A DNA stretch of 64,000 nucleotides from Mallotus nudiflorus (Eukaryota; Streptophyta; Magnoliopsida; Malpighiales; Euphorbiaceae). The position numbers and the translations under genes were made by a program. The stretch spans positions 62,001 through 126,000 of the forward strand of contig CANTUR010000644.1 in NCBI GenBank assembly GCA_947683625.1, read 5' to 3'. The notes under the pieces are model-generated. The model made no database searches. It had not been told where the DNA came from and saw only the letters and a list, made by a program, of their open reading frames with translations. Shown one piece after another: positions 39,078 to 50,118 of this stretch (position 1 is its first letter; each line of letters begins with the position of its first letter).

Positions 39078-39405
39078 TGTTGAAGCTTCCCTCCTTCTTC
39101 TCTTGTCATTGAAGAGACTAGATTAATTATAGCTTTTTTATTTTTGTGATTTTCTTCCTTTTGATTAATACTCTATTAGCTTTTTACAATAGCAGTTACC
39201 ACACCATCAATGATAGTTGTAGGTGGTTCCCAACCTCTTAGGACAATGTCGCAAAGTTTGAAGGAATTATAATCAAAATATAATTCCATTTTAAGTTTCC
39301 AATATGGATAGTCACTACCATCAAAGAATGGTCTAAGAGAAGAGATGTTTGTGATTCACTCCCTATAAGCAATGAAGTACCTAGAATTCAAACATTAATA
39401 CCAAT

Positions 39406-40906
39406 TGAAAAGAGTCCTAGAGGGGGGGAGATTAGGACTATCAAATAAAAATGAGAAATTAAAAGAATTATTTGCAAGAATTAAATGGAAGTTAAGAAGG
39501 AAAAATGAAGAACACAAAAATTTAAGGAGTTCGGATTCAACAACAATCCTACGTCTCCATTTAACTTATCCCCAAGTTAGGATTCTCAATCACCCACAAT
39601 ATTATTCACAAGATTGAGATTACATAAGAGTTTTTATGGCTCACTCTTACAACCTTACAACTTGAGTTTTCAAGGCTCACTTAAAAACCAAATCCTAAGT
39701 GTTTAAATGGATAACATTTAAACCAATTCCTATAGAAATAAATCGTACTTCCCTTCTAATCTATCCTAAGATTTAAGATGAAGATAAATTCTATTTCTAA
39801 CACATAACCAACTCTCGTAAAAGTTATACAAACAAAGAATTGTTTAAGAGAATTTTAGAGCTCAATTGAATACATAAGAAAGAATGAATGATAAACAAGT
39901 TTCTTTTACATCCATTCAGCTCTAAAGGTGTTTATATAGAAAAACACTAAAAATATAGCTATTGGAGGTGCAAATAATGTGTCCAATGTCTATATTTTGA
40001 ATCCAATGTTTATAATTTTGAATTATTCAAAGTGATGTTGTCAGATAACTATACGTGGATTGAAAGCATGATTGGCTACTAAAGAAATTTGAATTTGCCC
40101 ACAATTTCTTTATAAAATTATACATATTTTAATTATATTTCCATATCATTTTGAATCACCTCAATTGGACTTTTGTAGCTCAAGATATGTCCAAAATACT
40201 AAGTGCTATGCAATCTAAAATGTAGACTACTATCAAACAACTATACACAAGTTGAAGCCATGATTTTCTATTGGAGACATTTGAATTTTCTCATGCTTTC
40301 TTCATAAAAGTTGTAGATATTTAACTTATCATTTTTATCACTTCAATTAGGCTTCTGTAGCTCAAGATATATCCAAAATACTAAAAGGTATGCAATCTAA
40401 AATGTAGACTACTATTAGACAACTGTGCACAAGTTGAAGCCATGATTTTCTATTGGAGACGTTTGAATTTGCCTAAAATTTTGTTAATTAAAGTTTTAGA
40501 TATTTGACTTATCTTTCCATATCATTTTGAATCACCTCAATTAGACTTCTGTAGCTCAAGATATGTTTAAAATACTAAGAGTTATACAATCTAAAATGGT
40601 AGCTACATATGTTATTTTGACTTAATATTTGCATACCAAAATGAACTCAGATTTTGACAGGAAGTACCAATTTATAAAGCTCAAGATGTCTAATTAAAAT
40701 GTGAAGAAGATAACTTTCTCATTATAAAGCTCTAAGGATGTCAAAAGCCTCCTTGAATTTTAGAGGTTGAATCAGCCCAAGATAATCATACTTCATTTTA
40801 ACTTCCAATGGAGTCCTAACTTATTCACACTTAAACAAACAAAGTAAATATTCAAAATTAATTTTTTTAAGATCAAAATTAAGATTTATTATTACTAAGG
40901 TCAACA
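39406..40906 (-). repeat. 5' LTR of Copia C
   Basis: Minus strand runs TGTTGACC to CTCTTTTCA. Next to it, on the minus strand, is ATTGGTATTAATG (39393-39405), a decayed initiator-methionine primer-binding site (usual form TGGTATCAGAGC). It carries many differences from the 3' LTR, so insertion is not recent. Confidence 0.85.
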
Positions 40907-40956
40907 TGTCCTCTATCGCATCTAAACTCAAATCACCCAGAAATTAGGTGCTTATA
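40907..40956 (-). repeat. 5' LTR of element B, remaining end
   Basis: These 50 bases continue the LTR interrupted at 31393. They correspond to 16217-16263 of the 3' LTR (GCATC, ACTCAAATCA, AGAAATTA, GCTTA shared in order). Confidence 0.75.
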
Positions 40957-40961
40957 GATGT

Positions 40962-43260
40962 GATGATCTTTGGCACTCCATGCAATCTTACAACCTCCTT
41001 GAAAAATAGTTTAGCTATAGAGGATGCATAGTACCTTGACACAATATTAGTAGCATCCTTTGTTAACCTAGGTTAATAATATCTCTCTTTCACAACTTTA
41101 ATGGTTTTATCTCTTCCAAGATGTCCAGATAAACTACCATAATACAAGCCCCTAATAACATTTCTAGAAGAGATGTGCATGGAAGTCAAAGTTGTTTACT
41201 CTTTACAAGAAATAGGCCCATCATGTACATAAAATTCATCATAAGGTTATTTAAGCACACAAGTACCCTAAATCTGCTTAAAGTCAATATCCTCAGTATT
41301 ATAACTCCTTCAACATTTTAAAACCTATTATCTTCATACTATGAGTCCTCATCAATGCCATGTTAACTCAATATATCTGCCACCTTCTTTTACTACCCTA
41401 ACTTATGGACAAGCTTATAAGAAAATTTCTATATATAAGCCAACCACCCAGCATGCATATCCCTCATAATCTAATTTTACATACTTAAATACTTTAAAGC
41501 TTGATGATTAATATAGAGAGTGAACTCTTTGGTATGAGATAATCCTTCTAAGTTTTCAAAACCCTTATATTAGCATAAAACTTCATATCATAAGTATCCC
41601 ACTTTCACCTAACTTCACACAACTTTCATTAAAGAAAGGTACTAGCCTCTTTTCTTGGGATAAAATAGCCAGTATTCCTACTCCTTTAGCATAAGACTTC
41701 ACCTTAAATAACTTCTTAAAATCTTATAATGTTAGGACAAGCGATGTGTTTGGCTTCTCTTTAATCAAAGGAAAGTTACTCTCTTATTCCTTACCTTAAT
41801 TGAATCTCCCCTTTTTCAAACACTTATTACTAGGTGCTACAATGCTACTAAAATGTTCAATGAACCTTTTATAGGAGGTTGTTAGCCAAAGGAAACTCCT
41901 CACATCACTCACATTCTTTGGGGTAGGCCATTCCTTAATAGCTCTTACCTTCTCCTCATCTCCTTTAATGCTCTCTCCACTCACTACAAAGCCAAAAAGA
42001 AAACACACTTATTCAAATTGGCAAACAATGTTTTTTCCCTTAACACCTTAAATACCTCACTAAGGTGTCATATATATTCTTCATTTGACATACTATAAAT
42101 CAAAATATCATCAAAATAGAAAACCATAAATTTACCCAAGAAAGGTTGTAGTACTTTATTCATAAGCCACATGCATATACTAGGAGCATTGGTTAGTTTA
42201 AAAGGCATGACTAACCACTCATGCAACCCATCCATTATCTTGGATGTCATCTTCTATTCATTACTCAGATGAATTCTGATTTAATGGTAGTCACACTTTA
42301 AATCAATCTTGATAAACATGACAACTCCACTTAACTAATTAAGTATGTCATCCAACATCAGAATTAAAACCAATGGTTAATTTATTGATTACCCTACTAT
42401 CAATGCACATCTGCCTACTCTTATCCTTCTTAAGTGTTAACAAAGCCAAAATTGCACATGGACTTATACTAGCTTAAATGTGTCCCTTTTCTTAATAATT
42501 TCTCCATCTTTTCCTTTAAAATCTAAGTTTTCTTAGGGCTCATCTTGTAATGAGGTAACTTAGGAAAAGTAGCACCAAGTACTAAATCAATGTGATGTTG
42601 TGTGTCTCACATAGGAGGTTGTCCTGTAGGTGTAAGTCATTAGGCCCCATATCCTTGAATTTCTTCAACAAACTCTACACCTCCATTGGAAATTGATGCC
42701 CCTTTAAATCTCCACTACCTTTTTTTCCTTTAACTATTAATAAATGCACCTTATGAGTCTTCTTGTACTCTTCTGTAAATTTAGACAGCTCATACACAAT
42801 AGTTAGAAAGTTTCTTCCCTCAACTTGTAAAGCTTTAGGTTGGTTCTTCCTTGTAATTAGAACTAATGTATACCTCACACCATTATTCCTTAATTGATAC
42901 ATATTGCTCCTATTTGAGTTCTTACCATCAACATTATACTTTCAAGGTTGCCTAAATAAAATATGGCAAGCATCCATATCCATAACATCATAATAAACCT
43001 CATAAGTGTATTTGCCAATGAAAAAAGGTCCCTTATAATGTTCAATCGCTATAATGTTACAAACCTCCTTAATCCATCCAATGGTGTATGGATCAAAGTG
43101 TGCTTTAGTTGTCAACTTCAAGCTTTCCATAATATCTTTTCTTATAATGTTTTCTTGGCTCTTACTATCAATAATGAGACCACAAAAACTCCCTTGCATT
43201 GTACAACTAGTGCAAAAGTGTTTTATGTCACTAAGTGTTCATACCTAAATTTCAATGGTC
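40962..43260 (-). pseudogene. Gypsy element A: protease to N-terminal integrase (broken)
   Basis: Minus-strand order: protease at 43199-42942 (IDSKSQENII, with the catalytic DSG changed to DSK; YTIGWIK; MDMDACHILF); linker at 42902-42675; reverse transcriptase at 42250-41796 with VMPFKLTNAPS and catalytic FYFDDILIYS, then thumb segment PTPKNVSDVRSF; RNase H around 41530 (TLYINHQALKYL); integrase H2C2 part around 41180 (GLYYGSLSGHLG); and integrase core start KEVVRLHGVPKIIT at the left edge. Stops and frameshifts are many. The remaining integrase is at 13440-14104, beyond element B. Confidence 0.85.
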
Positions 43261-43319
43261 CCCCAAAAGATCTAATGATGAAGGATTCTGTCAATAAAAT
43301 AGACCAAAAGTCATCGTGA

Positions 43320-43932
43320 TCATACATTGGTGAGGTGGGAAACTCGGAACACCCTAAAAACACATACCTAAACCTTAAAAACCACCTGAAATAGCCTAAA
43401 AATGCAAAACAATGGGGAGTGTATGAAGAGTGGTCCCTACCAGCTCATCCCACGAGCATGGTTTATCCCACACATGTGGGTTAAGCCCCTAAGCCTATAA
43501 AATGTAAATTTTCACCATTTTTAGGGACTTTTATTTAGAGACTCTTAATCACTTCTAAAGAGAGAAAAATAACACTAATTGAGGATGAATTTATGACTAA
43601 TTTTAGACTATTTCTCACTCTAAACCCCTTACAAGCAAGGTGACCCACTCATGGAGACCCTGTACACAAACACTTAAAACCCTTTTTTTTTTGTTCATTT
43701 TAGGCTTTTTAGCATTCTTTTAACCAAACCAAGCATCATCTATATCAAAGAGTGCTCCTAAGGTACATCCCAATTCCTTTGAGGATCCTTAAATCATTTT
43801 ATATAAAATTTTGCATTTGTATAATCACTTTCTCTTCTTCTCCCACTGTTTTATTTTATTTTTATCATTTTTTGCATTTTTAGCACTTAATTTAATTATT
43901 TGGTGGAAATGTAATTTTTTAGGTTGTTGAAG
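43320..43932. other. Unassigned spacer between element A and Athila LTR
   Basis: About 600 bases without coding. A phrase near 43440-43495 has near-repeats around ATCCCAC. It may be part of a leader or LTR of element A, but no second copy is present to show it. Confidence 0.3.
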
Positions 43933-45296
43933 TGATAAGTGCCAAAAATGATAGATTTTGAGCATTATATAGTTGCATTTCATTATTAGAGTTATAGGTT
44001 TTCATTATTTAAAAACATATTTTAAGAATAAAGTGCATTATAAGTTATAATAATAATAAAATTGTCATTTTATGCATTTTTAGTGACTTTTTACATTTCT
44101 TTTGTATTGATTTTATAGATTCCATATTACTTGAAACTCATTTTGGAGATGAAGCAATGAGGACTTAAAGCTAGGAGCTCATTTGGCCACTAAAGAGGGC
44201 ATGAAGTGAAAGACCAAAGTGCAAACAAATGACACAGTCATGTCACTTTACAAACATAGTTACGCATGATGCTATGTTTCAAGTCTATAGAGGTCTAATC
44301 TGACAAAACCGTGTTAGAGAGCTTAATTTTCAGTGAAGATCGCATGACATAGCTGTGTCACTTTGGTGACACAGTCGTGTCTATCATGGTTGTTGATTTT
44401 GGAAAGTTTTTACTCAGGGTTTTTAGAGAATACTATAAATATAGAAGTTTTTATTTTTGAAAGGGGGACTGTTTTAGGGGATTAGACATCCAAACTATAA
44501 ATAAGAGCTCAAGAAGGTGAATAAGGGTTTGAAGATTGAAGCGCACTCAAACGAGTTTTATTTATTCTTTTTTTTCATTCTCTTGTTATTTATTTTATGT
44601 TTTTAATTCTTTTTAAAGCCATGTTTAGCTAAACTATATTCTAGTGTTTGGTTTTAAAGTAGCTACTAAAACTTGTTAGGATTTTTATTTCTTTATTAAT
44701 GATTTGATTTTCATGTAATTTTATGAGTTGTGCTTAATATCTTGTATTTAATTAAGGGCTCGATTTTTTGCATGTTTATAGGTAGATTGCTATCAATGAA
44801 AGTTGAGTAATTTACTAGTCTCTAACTCATAAGACTTAGGAACCTCGATCACGAAAGTAAATGAATCCTTTAGGGAGTAATAAATTGCTAAAGGACTTTA
44901 TGAACCCTAGTTAATTGATGTCACCATGAAAATAGGTTGTAATTAACTTTGGTATTCTTAGATGAACTTAAAAGAGACTATAGGTATTTTGAGTGGTTTA
45001 CTCTTGACTGAGTTAATAAGTTGATTTTTGAAAAGATCCTATAAACCAAGTAATATCTAGTAAAGCAAATTCAAGCTCTAGATTTGTAATTATTAAATTT
45101 TAAAAGAATTATTTTAGATTTAGATTTTCTATTTTTGCTAGTTGATTTATTATTTTGTTCAAATTATTCTACTTCATTAGCTTGTGGAAATACAATTAGG
45201 GTTAGTACTTTGTATTAATCTCCTCTTAAAAATGATACTCATACTCACTCTTTACTACTTGTTACAAATCTTGCACTTAAATAGCTTGCCTAATGA
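43933..45296 (+). mobile_element. Athila-type Gypsy element F: 5' LTR
   Basis: It begins TGATAAGTGCC and ends just before the primer-binding-like sequence at 45298. Two GACACAG(T/C)CGTGTC-like phrases at 44230-44375, common in Athila LTRs, support this. No 3' LTR is found, so the ends are approximate and the element is truncated. Confidence 0.55.
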
Positions 45297-45297
45297 G

Positions 45298-45325
45298 TTT
45301 TTGGCACCATTTGTTAAGGAGATCG
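45298..45325 (+). other. Primer-binding site of element F
   Basis: TTTTTGGCACCATTTGTTAAG is a decayed form of the TTGGCGCCGTTGCCGGGGA phrase of Athila elements (tRNA-Asp type). Confidence 0.6.
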
Positions 45326-45534
45326 ATAATACCAGTATTAATGCACTTTTTATTTCTACTAGACTAACATCTTTATTTTTGTTTTATTTAATTTTCTTTC
45401 CTTCTTCTTTTTAGGTACTTGATTTTTGTTTATGCAAAAAAGATCCAAATGCCATGAGCTAGATAGAGTAAATCTAGAAATAAAAAAAATCTTGCAAAAA
45501 GAATTGGAAGGAGAAAAAAGAAAAAGATAGAAGA

Positions 45535-46354
45535 ATGGCTAACCAAGTAGTAAGAGCTTTAAAAGAATATGAGGTATTAAGTCTTACGGGAAACCAAAAT
45601 TGTATTGTGAAGCCCATTATCGAAGATAATACCTTTGAAATCAAACCTGCATACATCCAAATGGTTTCACAGTATCAGTTTGGAGGACTACTAACCAAAG
45701 ACCCAAATGCTCACTTGGCCTCTTTTCTTAACATATGTGACATGTTTAAGATAAATGAAGTAAGTTCAAATGCTATTCACCTTAGATTATTTCCATTTTC
45801 ATTGAGAGAAAAGTTAAAGTTGTGGTTGAATTAATTAGCTCTAAACTCCATCACTTCATCGGATACACTTTCCAAGGCTTTTCTCACTAGATACTATCTA
45901 CCTAAAAAGATTACAAAACATCACCAAGACCTTATTAGATTTACAAAACAACTTAGGGAATCTTTCTATGAAGCTTAAGAGAGATTTAAGGACTTATAAA
46001 GACATTGCCCTCACCATGAAATTCTAGATTAGCTTTTAATGCAAACCTTATACCAAGGATTGTCTAAGTCCTTATAGATTACCATTGATGCTACTACACA
46101 AGGATACTTCATGTGTAAAACACCTGATGATGCCTACGCACTCTTAGAGAAGATGGCATCAAATAATTATTAGTGGCATAGAGAGAGAAATCAGCTAAGG
46201 AATGCAGCAGGAGTATATAAGGTTGACAACTTAATGACGGTGAATGCTAAATTGGACTCCCTCATAAAGCAATTACAAAAGCTTAACTTTGCAGGATATC
46301 CATCCCAAGTTCTTTTTGGCGAAATATGTGGAGGTGGACATTATACTATAGAGT
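45535..46354 (+). pseudogene. Athila gag, 5' part (split by inserted element)
   Basis: An open stretch of 99 codons (45535-45834) contains IKPAYIQMV, QFGGLLTKDPNAHLASF and LRLFPFSLREKLK, a typical Athila/Retrotrans_gag domain. It continues past stops with TRYYLPKK, the RFKDL phrase and CPHH near 46005, then DAYALLEKMASNNY, and ends in a decayed zinc knuckle (CGGGHYTIEC) at about 46325-46353. The rest of gag resumes at 48296. Confidence 0.85.
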
Positions 46355-47460
46355 GTCAATGATGTGGAGAAATAAGCTTTTGAATGAGTTTGCAAAACAA
46401 TGGATAGTAAATATAATTTGTTATTATTGTTATTATTATTCTTATTGTTATTCTTATTCTTATTATTAGGATTTGATTTTTATTTTAATTTAGTATTGAT
46501 TAGAAATTGACTTTCCTATATTGTTAGGGATTTGATTTCCTACCTTAGCTAGAATTGTTTTTATATTATTTCCTAATTAAAATTAGGGTTAGGGTTAGTA
46601 GGTTTGTGCCACCCTATAAATATGTAAGTTTTAGGGCTATGTGAGTTAGTTTTTGGTTATCAATAAAATTCTCTTAGAGATGTAATTATCTTTTTCTCCA
46701 AATTTTCGATATTCTCTTTGAATCAACGAATATTTGATGCCTGTTTCTTGTTATTCTTGTTGAATCAACAGGTTGTAGAAAATTATTATTCGGTATTTGT
46801 GCACAAATCAATGAACTACAATATTTATCCTATTTGTTCTTTTATTTTATTTTTATTCTAATTGCTTTAAGCTTCTGCTACATCAGTTTGGAGCAACAAG
46901 CTTTGGAATGAGTTTGCAGAACAATGGATAGCAAATATATTAGGATTTGATTTTTATTTTAATTTAGTATTGATTAGAAATTGACTTTCCTATATTGTTA
47001 AGGATTTGATTTCCTACCTTAGCTAGAATTGTTTTTATTTTATTTCCTAATTAAAATTAGGGTTAGGGTTGGTAGGTTTGTGCCACCCTATAAATATGTA
47101 AGTTTTAGGACTATGTGAGTTAGTTTTTTGTTATCAATAAAATTCTCTTAGAGATGTAATTCTTTTTTTCTCTAAATTTTCGGCATTCTCTTTGAATCAA
47201 TGAATATTTGATGCCTATTTCCTGGTATTCTTGTTGAATCAACAGGTTGTAGAAGATTGATTTTTGGCATTCGTATGCAAATCAACAGACTTCAATATTT
47301 ATCATTTGTTGTTTCTTGGTAAATCAACATATTACAATATTTATCACATTTGTTCTTTTATTTTCTTTCAATTTTTTTATAGCTTCCACTGCATTAGTTT
47401 GGTATCAGTGTCGATTGATCCTTATTAATCATACTGATAAAGTATTATAAAGAGAGCTTA

Positions 47461-47736
47461 TTCTATGATACTGATGACAGTGAGGATGAAGAAGTGCTGA
47501 TTGGAGATGAGCCAATATTTGATGAAGAGGACGAGGGCGATATTGAATATATTAACTTCATTGGCATTAATGAAATTCTTTACTCTTGTGTTCCTTTAAT
47601 TTCTATTTTAAAGGAATTACAAGTTGATGGTGATGGTGGATCTATGACGTTCTATGCATTTGTGAACAAATTTATTTCACAATATTTAGGCGAAATTCGA
47701 GGAAAATTTTTCTCTACCCTAGAGGGAATGATATGA
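47461..47736 (+). pseudogene. Short acidic frame in the three-LTR element
   Basis: An open frame of 80 codons (47494-47736) starts with acidic DEPIFDEEDEGDI, preceded by in-frame DSEDEE. This resembles the acidic linker (EPxFDExxE) between gag and protease of plant Gypsy elements. It could be a leftover of a parent element or a captured fragment. No catalytic motif is present. Confidence 0.35.
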
Positions 47737-47786
47737 AGCAATAAGTTTTGAAATGAGTTTGTAGAACAATGGATAGTATATATAAT

Positions 47787-47804
47787 TTATTATTATTATT
47801 ATTA

Positions 47805-47886
<82 letters not shown>
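47787..47886. repeat. (TTA)n microsatellite in the third LTR
   Basis: About 30 TTA units with one TTG interruption. The first LTR has a shorter, more broken TTA/TTC tract at the same place (46417-46470) and the second has none, so the repeat arose within the LTR and expanded in one copy. Confidence 0.9.
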
Positions 47887-47887
<1 letters not shown>

Positions 47888-48295
47888 TGATTTTTATTTT
47901 AATTTAGTATTGATTAGAAATTGACTTTCCTATATTGTTAGGGATTTGATTTCCTACCTTAGATAGAATTTTTTTAATTTTATTTCCTAATTAAAATTAG
48001 GGCTAGGGTTGGTATGTTTGTGTCACCCTATAAATATGTAAGTTTTAGGGCTATGTAAGTTAGTTTTTGTTATCAATAAAATTCTCTTAGAGATGTAATT
48101 CTCTTTTTCTCCAAATTTTTGGTATTCTCTTTGAATCAATGAATATTTGATGCATATTTCCTGGTATTCTTATTAAATCAATAGGCTGTAGAAGATTATT
48201 TTTTGGTATTTATGCACAAATCAATAAACTACAATATTTATCCCATTTGTTCTTTTATTTTTTTATTCTTATTTCTTTAAGCTTTTGTTACATCA

Positions 48296-49010
48296 GTCAA
48301 CAAGGTGATTCTTATTCCCAAGGCTACTTTATTGAGCAACTTAATGCTCTGAATAATTTTAATGGCAGACCTCAAGGGAATCCATAGACCAACACATGTA
48401 ACTCTACCCGAACTTCTCATGGTCAAATTAAGCAGGGAACTTAAACTCAAATGCAAGTTAAGGATATAAAGCACTACCTCTATTAAGTTTTTTTATAAAA
48501 GAATACCTATCCTCAACCTGAACCTAAGTCAAACTTTGAGATAATGGTGGAGAATTCCATCCAATAGCAAACCAAAGTAATGCAAAGGGTTAAAGAGAGT
48601 CTAAAGTAATATGAGGAAAATTTCAAAAGACATGACATGAGGTTGGAACAGTCAGCTACACATAATAAGATGCTAGAACACCAAATAGAATTACTAATAA
48701 GCTCTTCTAATTTTTGACAAATGGATAAATTTCCTAGTCAACCTGAGAACCCAAAAGAGCATGTGAATGTAATAACTTTATAAAGTGGGAAGCAGTTGCC
48801 TCAAGTTAAGCACAAGATTAAGGAATCAAAAACTAAGCCAAGTCAATTACCAAAAGAAGGAGAGAAGCTAAGGAGTAATGAGTTGGATTAAGAGCCTAAT
48901 AAGACAAAGACACCTTGTTTACCTTTCCCTCAAAGGATGGGTAATTGGGCACTTAACAAGTAATTTTAAAAAGTTTTAAAGTTGTTCAAGAACTAAAATA
49001 TCACCATTCT
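48296..49010 (+). pseudogene. Athila gag, 3' part
   Basis: It continues from the insertion with FIEQLNALNNFNGRPQ and, after stops, MRLEQSATHNKMLEHQIE and EHVNVITL, the coiled-coil and linker region common after the zinc knuckle in Athila elements. Several stops are present. Confidence 0.7.
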
Positions 49011-49019
49011 CTTTTTGGA

Positions 49020-50118
49020 GGCTATCATAGAAATGCCAAAATATGCCAAATGCCTCAAGGACATCATATTTAATAAGAGAAAGTAGGAGGATTATGAGAC
49101 TATACCAATGAATGAAGAATGTAGTGTTGTGATAAAAAATAAAATCCCTCAAAAATTCAAAGATCCAAGAAGTATCTCTACACCTTATGTTTTTGGAAAA
49201 TTAGTTATTATGAGAGCTTTTTATGATCTTAGAGCTAGTATAACCATAATGCCTTTATCTTTATGCAAGAAATTGAACATAGGTGAACCCACACCTACTA
49301 ATATTTCCTTGTAACAAGTTGATAGATCTATAGTCTATCTTAAAGGAGTTTTGGAAGATGTGCTAATTAAAGTTGGAGAATTTTATATACCTTATGACAT
49401 AGTGATTTTAGAGATAGAGGAAGATTCTTAAATCCCTATATTTTGGGATGACCTTTCCTAGCTAAGCTGGAGCTATAATTAATGTAAAGTAGGGTAAAAT
49501 TAAACTCAAAATTAGAGAGGAAATAGTGGAGTTTAATGTGTTTAAGATGATGAAAAAAACCTTCTATGGTGAGAATGTGTTTCTAGGTGGATGCATTATA
49601 AAGATGTTTAGAGCAAGTTCTCTAACAATAACACCCCCAAGATATATTAGAAGCATGCTTAATTTGAGAAGTAGACCTCGTTAAAGACAACCTTGATGTA
49701 GTAGGTTATACTAATTCTATAAATTCTATCCATGTGCTTTCATATTGTCGATCTCAAAGGTATGAACTCTTACTTGATAATATACATCTTATCTATGCTT
49801 TGAGGGAGGAAGATGCACCAAAATTTGAACTTAAATAACTTCCTCCTGATTTGAGGTATGCTTTTCTAAGCCTTAACTCTACTTATCCCATTATTATTAA
49901 TGAACATTTGAATAATGAACAAGTAAATAAGTTGCTTATAAGAGTTAGAGATCATAAGAAGATAATAGGATACGCCATTGATGATTTAAAAGGGATTAGC
50001 CCTTTTTTTTCATGTATAGGATTCATTTGGAGGAAGGATGTAATCCTTCTATTGAGCATCAATGTAGGTTAAATCCTAAAATGAAAGAAGTGATTAAGAA
50101 GGAAATCATGAAATTACT
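49020..50118 (+). pseudogene. Athila protease and start of reverse transcriptase (truncated)
   Basis: The protease stretch 49108-49314 contains FKDPRSISTPYVFG and YDLRASITIMPLSLC. The catalytic D(L)GAS is DLRAS, so activity is lost. After further stops, 49851-50072 reads LNSTYPIIINEHL and YAIDDLKGISP, the segment before the reverse transcriptase of Athila, followed by a frame-shifted EHQCRLNPKMKEV segment. Homology ends near 50118, before any catalytic reverse-transcriptase motif. The rest of the element is missing. Confidence 0.8.

Larger units (their letters stand above)
31394..40906 (-). mobile_element. Copia element C (Sirevirus-like), complete but decayed
   Basis: Two LTRs of about 1.5 kb (39406-40906 as 5' LTR, 31394-32905 as 3' LTR) enclose gag, protease, integrase, reverse transcriptase and RNase H in the Ty1/Copia order on the minus strand. 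It is inserted in the B 5' LTR. The intact B LTR has GGTCC at the site; the flanks here are GGTAC (31389-31393) and TGTCC (40907-40911), each one change from it. Coding is broken by stops and frameshifts. Sirevirus assignment rests on the gag-pol type and multiplied polypurine tracts. Confidence 0.85.
14110..40956 (-). mobile_element. Gypsy element B (Tat-like), full extent with nested insertions
   Basis: Two related LTRs in the same orientation bound this block: 14110-16263 and 28721-40956 (the latter split by Copia C). The flanks are AATGT (14105-14109) and GATGT (40957-40961), a 5-bp target duplication with one change. The left flank continues into the C-terminal half and the right flank into the N-terminal half of the same integrase (element A). 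After subtracting two solo LTRs, the interior is about 7.9 kb. It has a recognisable gag but no reverse transcriptase that I can find, so B looks like a pol-less derivative. Tat assignment rests on GAGTCGCCACC in the LTR and on gag and is moderate. Confidence 0.75.
46360..48295 (+). mobile_element. Small non-autonomous LTR element with three LTRs
   Basis: The element runs TGATGTGG to GTTACATCA and is flanked by the perfect 5-bp repeat GTCAA (46355-46359, 48296-48300) within Athila gag. It contains three related LTRs: 46360-46885, about 46889-47396 and 47729-48295. After the second is GTTTGGTATCAG (47397), an initiator-Met primer-binding site, then only about 330 bases of interior. The arrangement LTR-LTR-interior-LTR suggests unequal recombination. 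Orientation follows from the primer-binding site. Confidence 0.8.

Noticed and set aside
46585..46602. TTAGGGTTAGGGTTAG looked like telomeric repeat
   Set aside because: Only about three units, the plant telomere unit is TTTAGGG, and the phrase recurs as part of an LTR.
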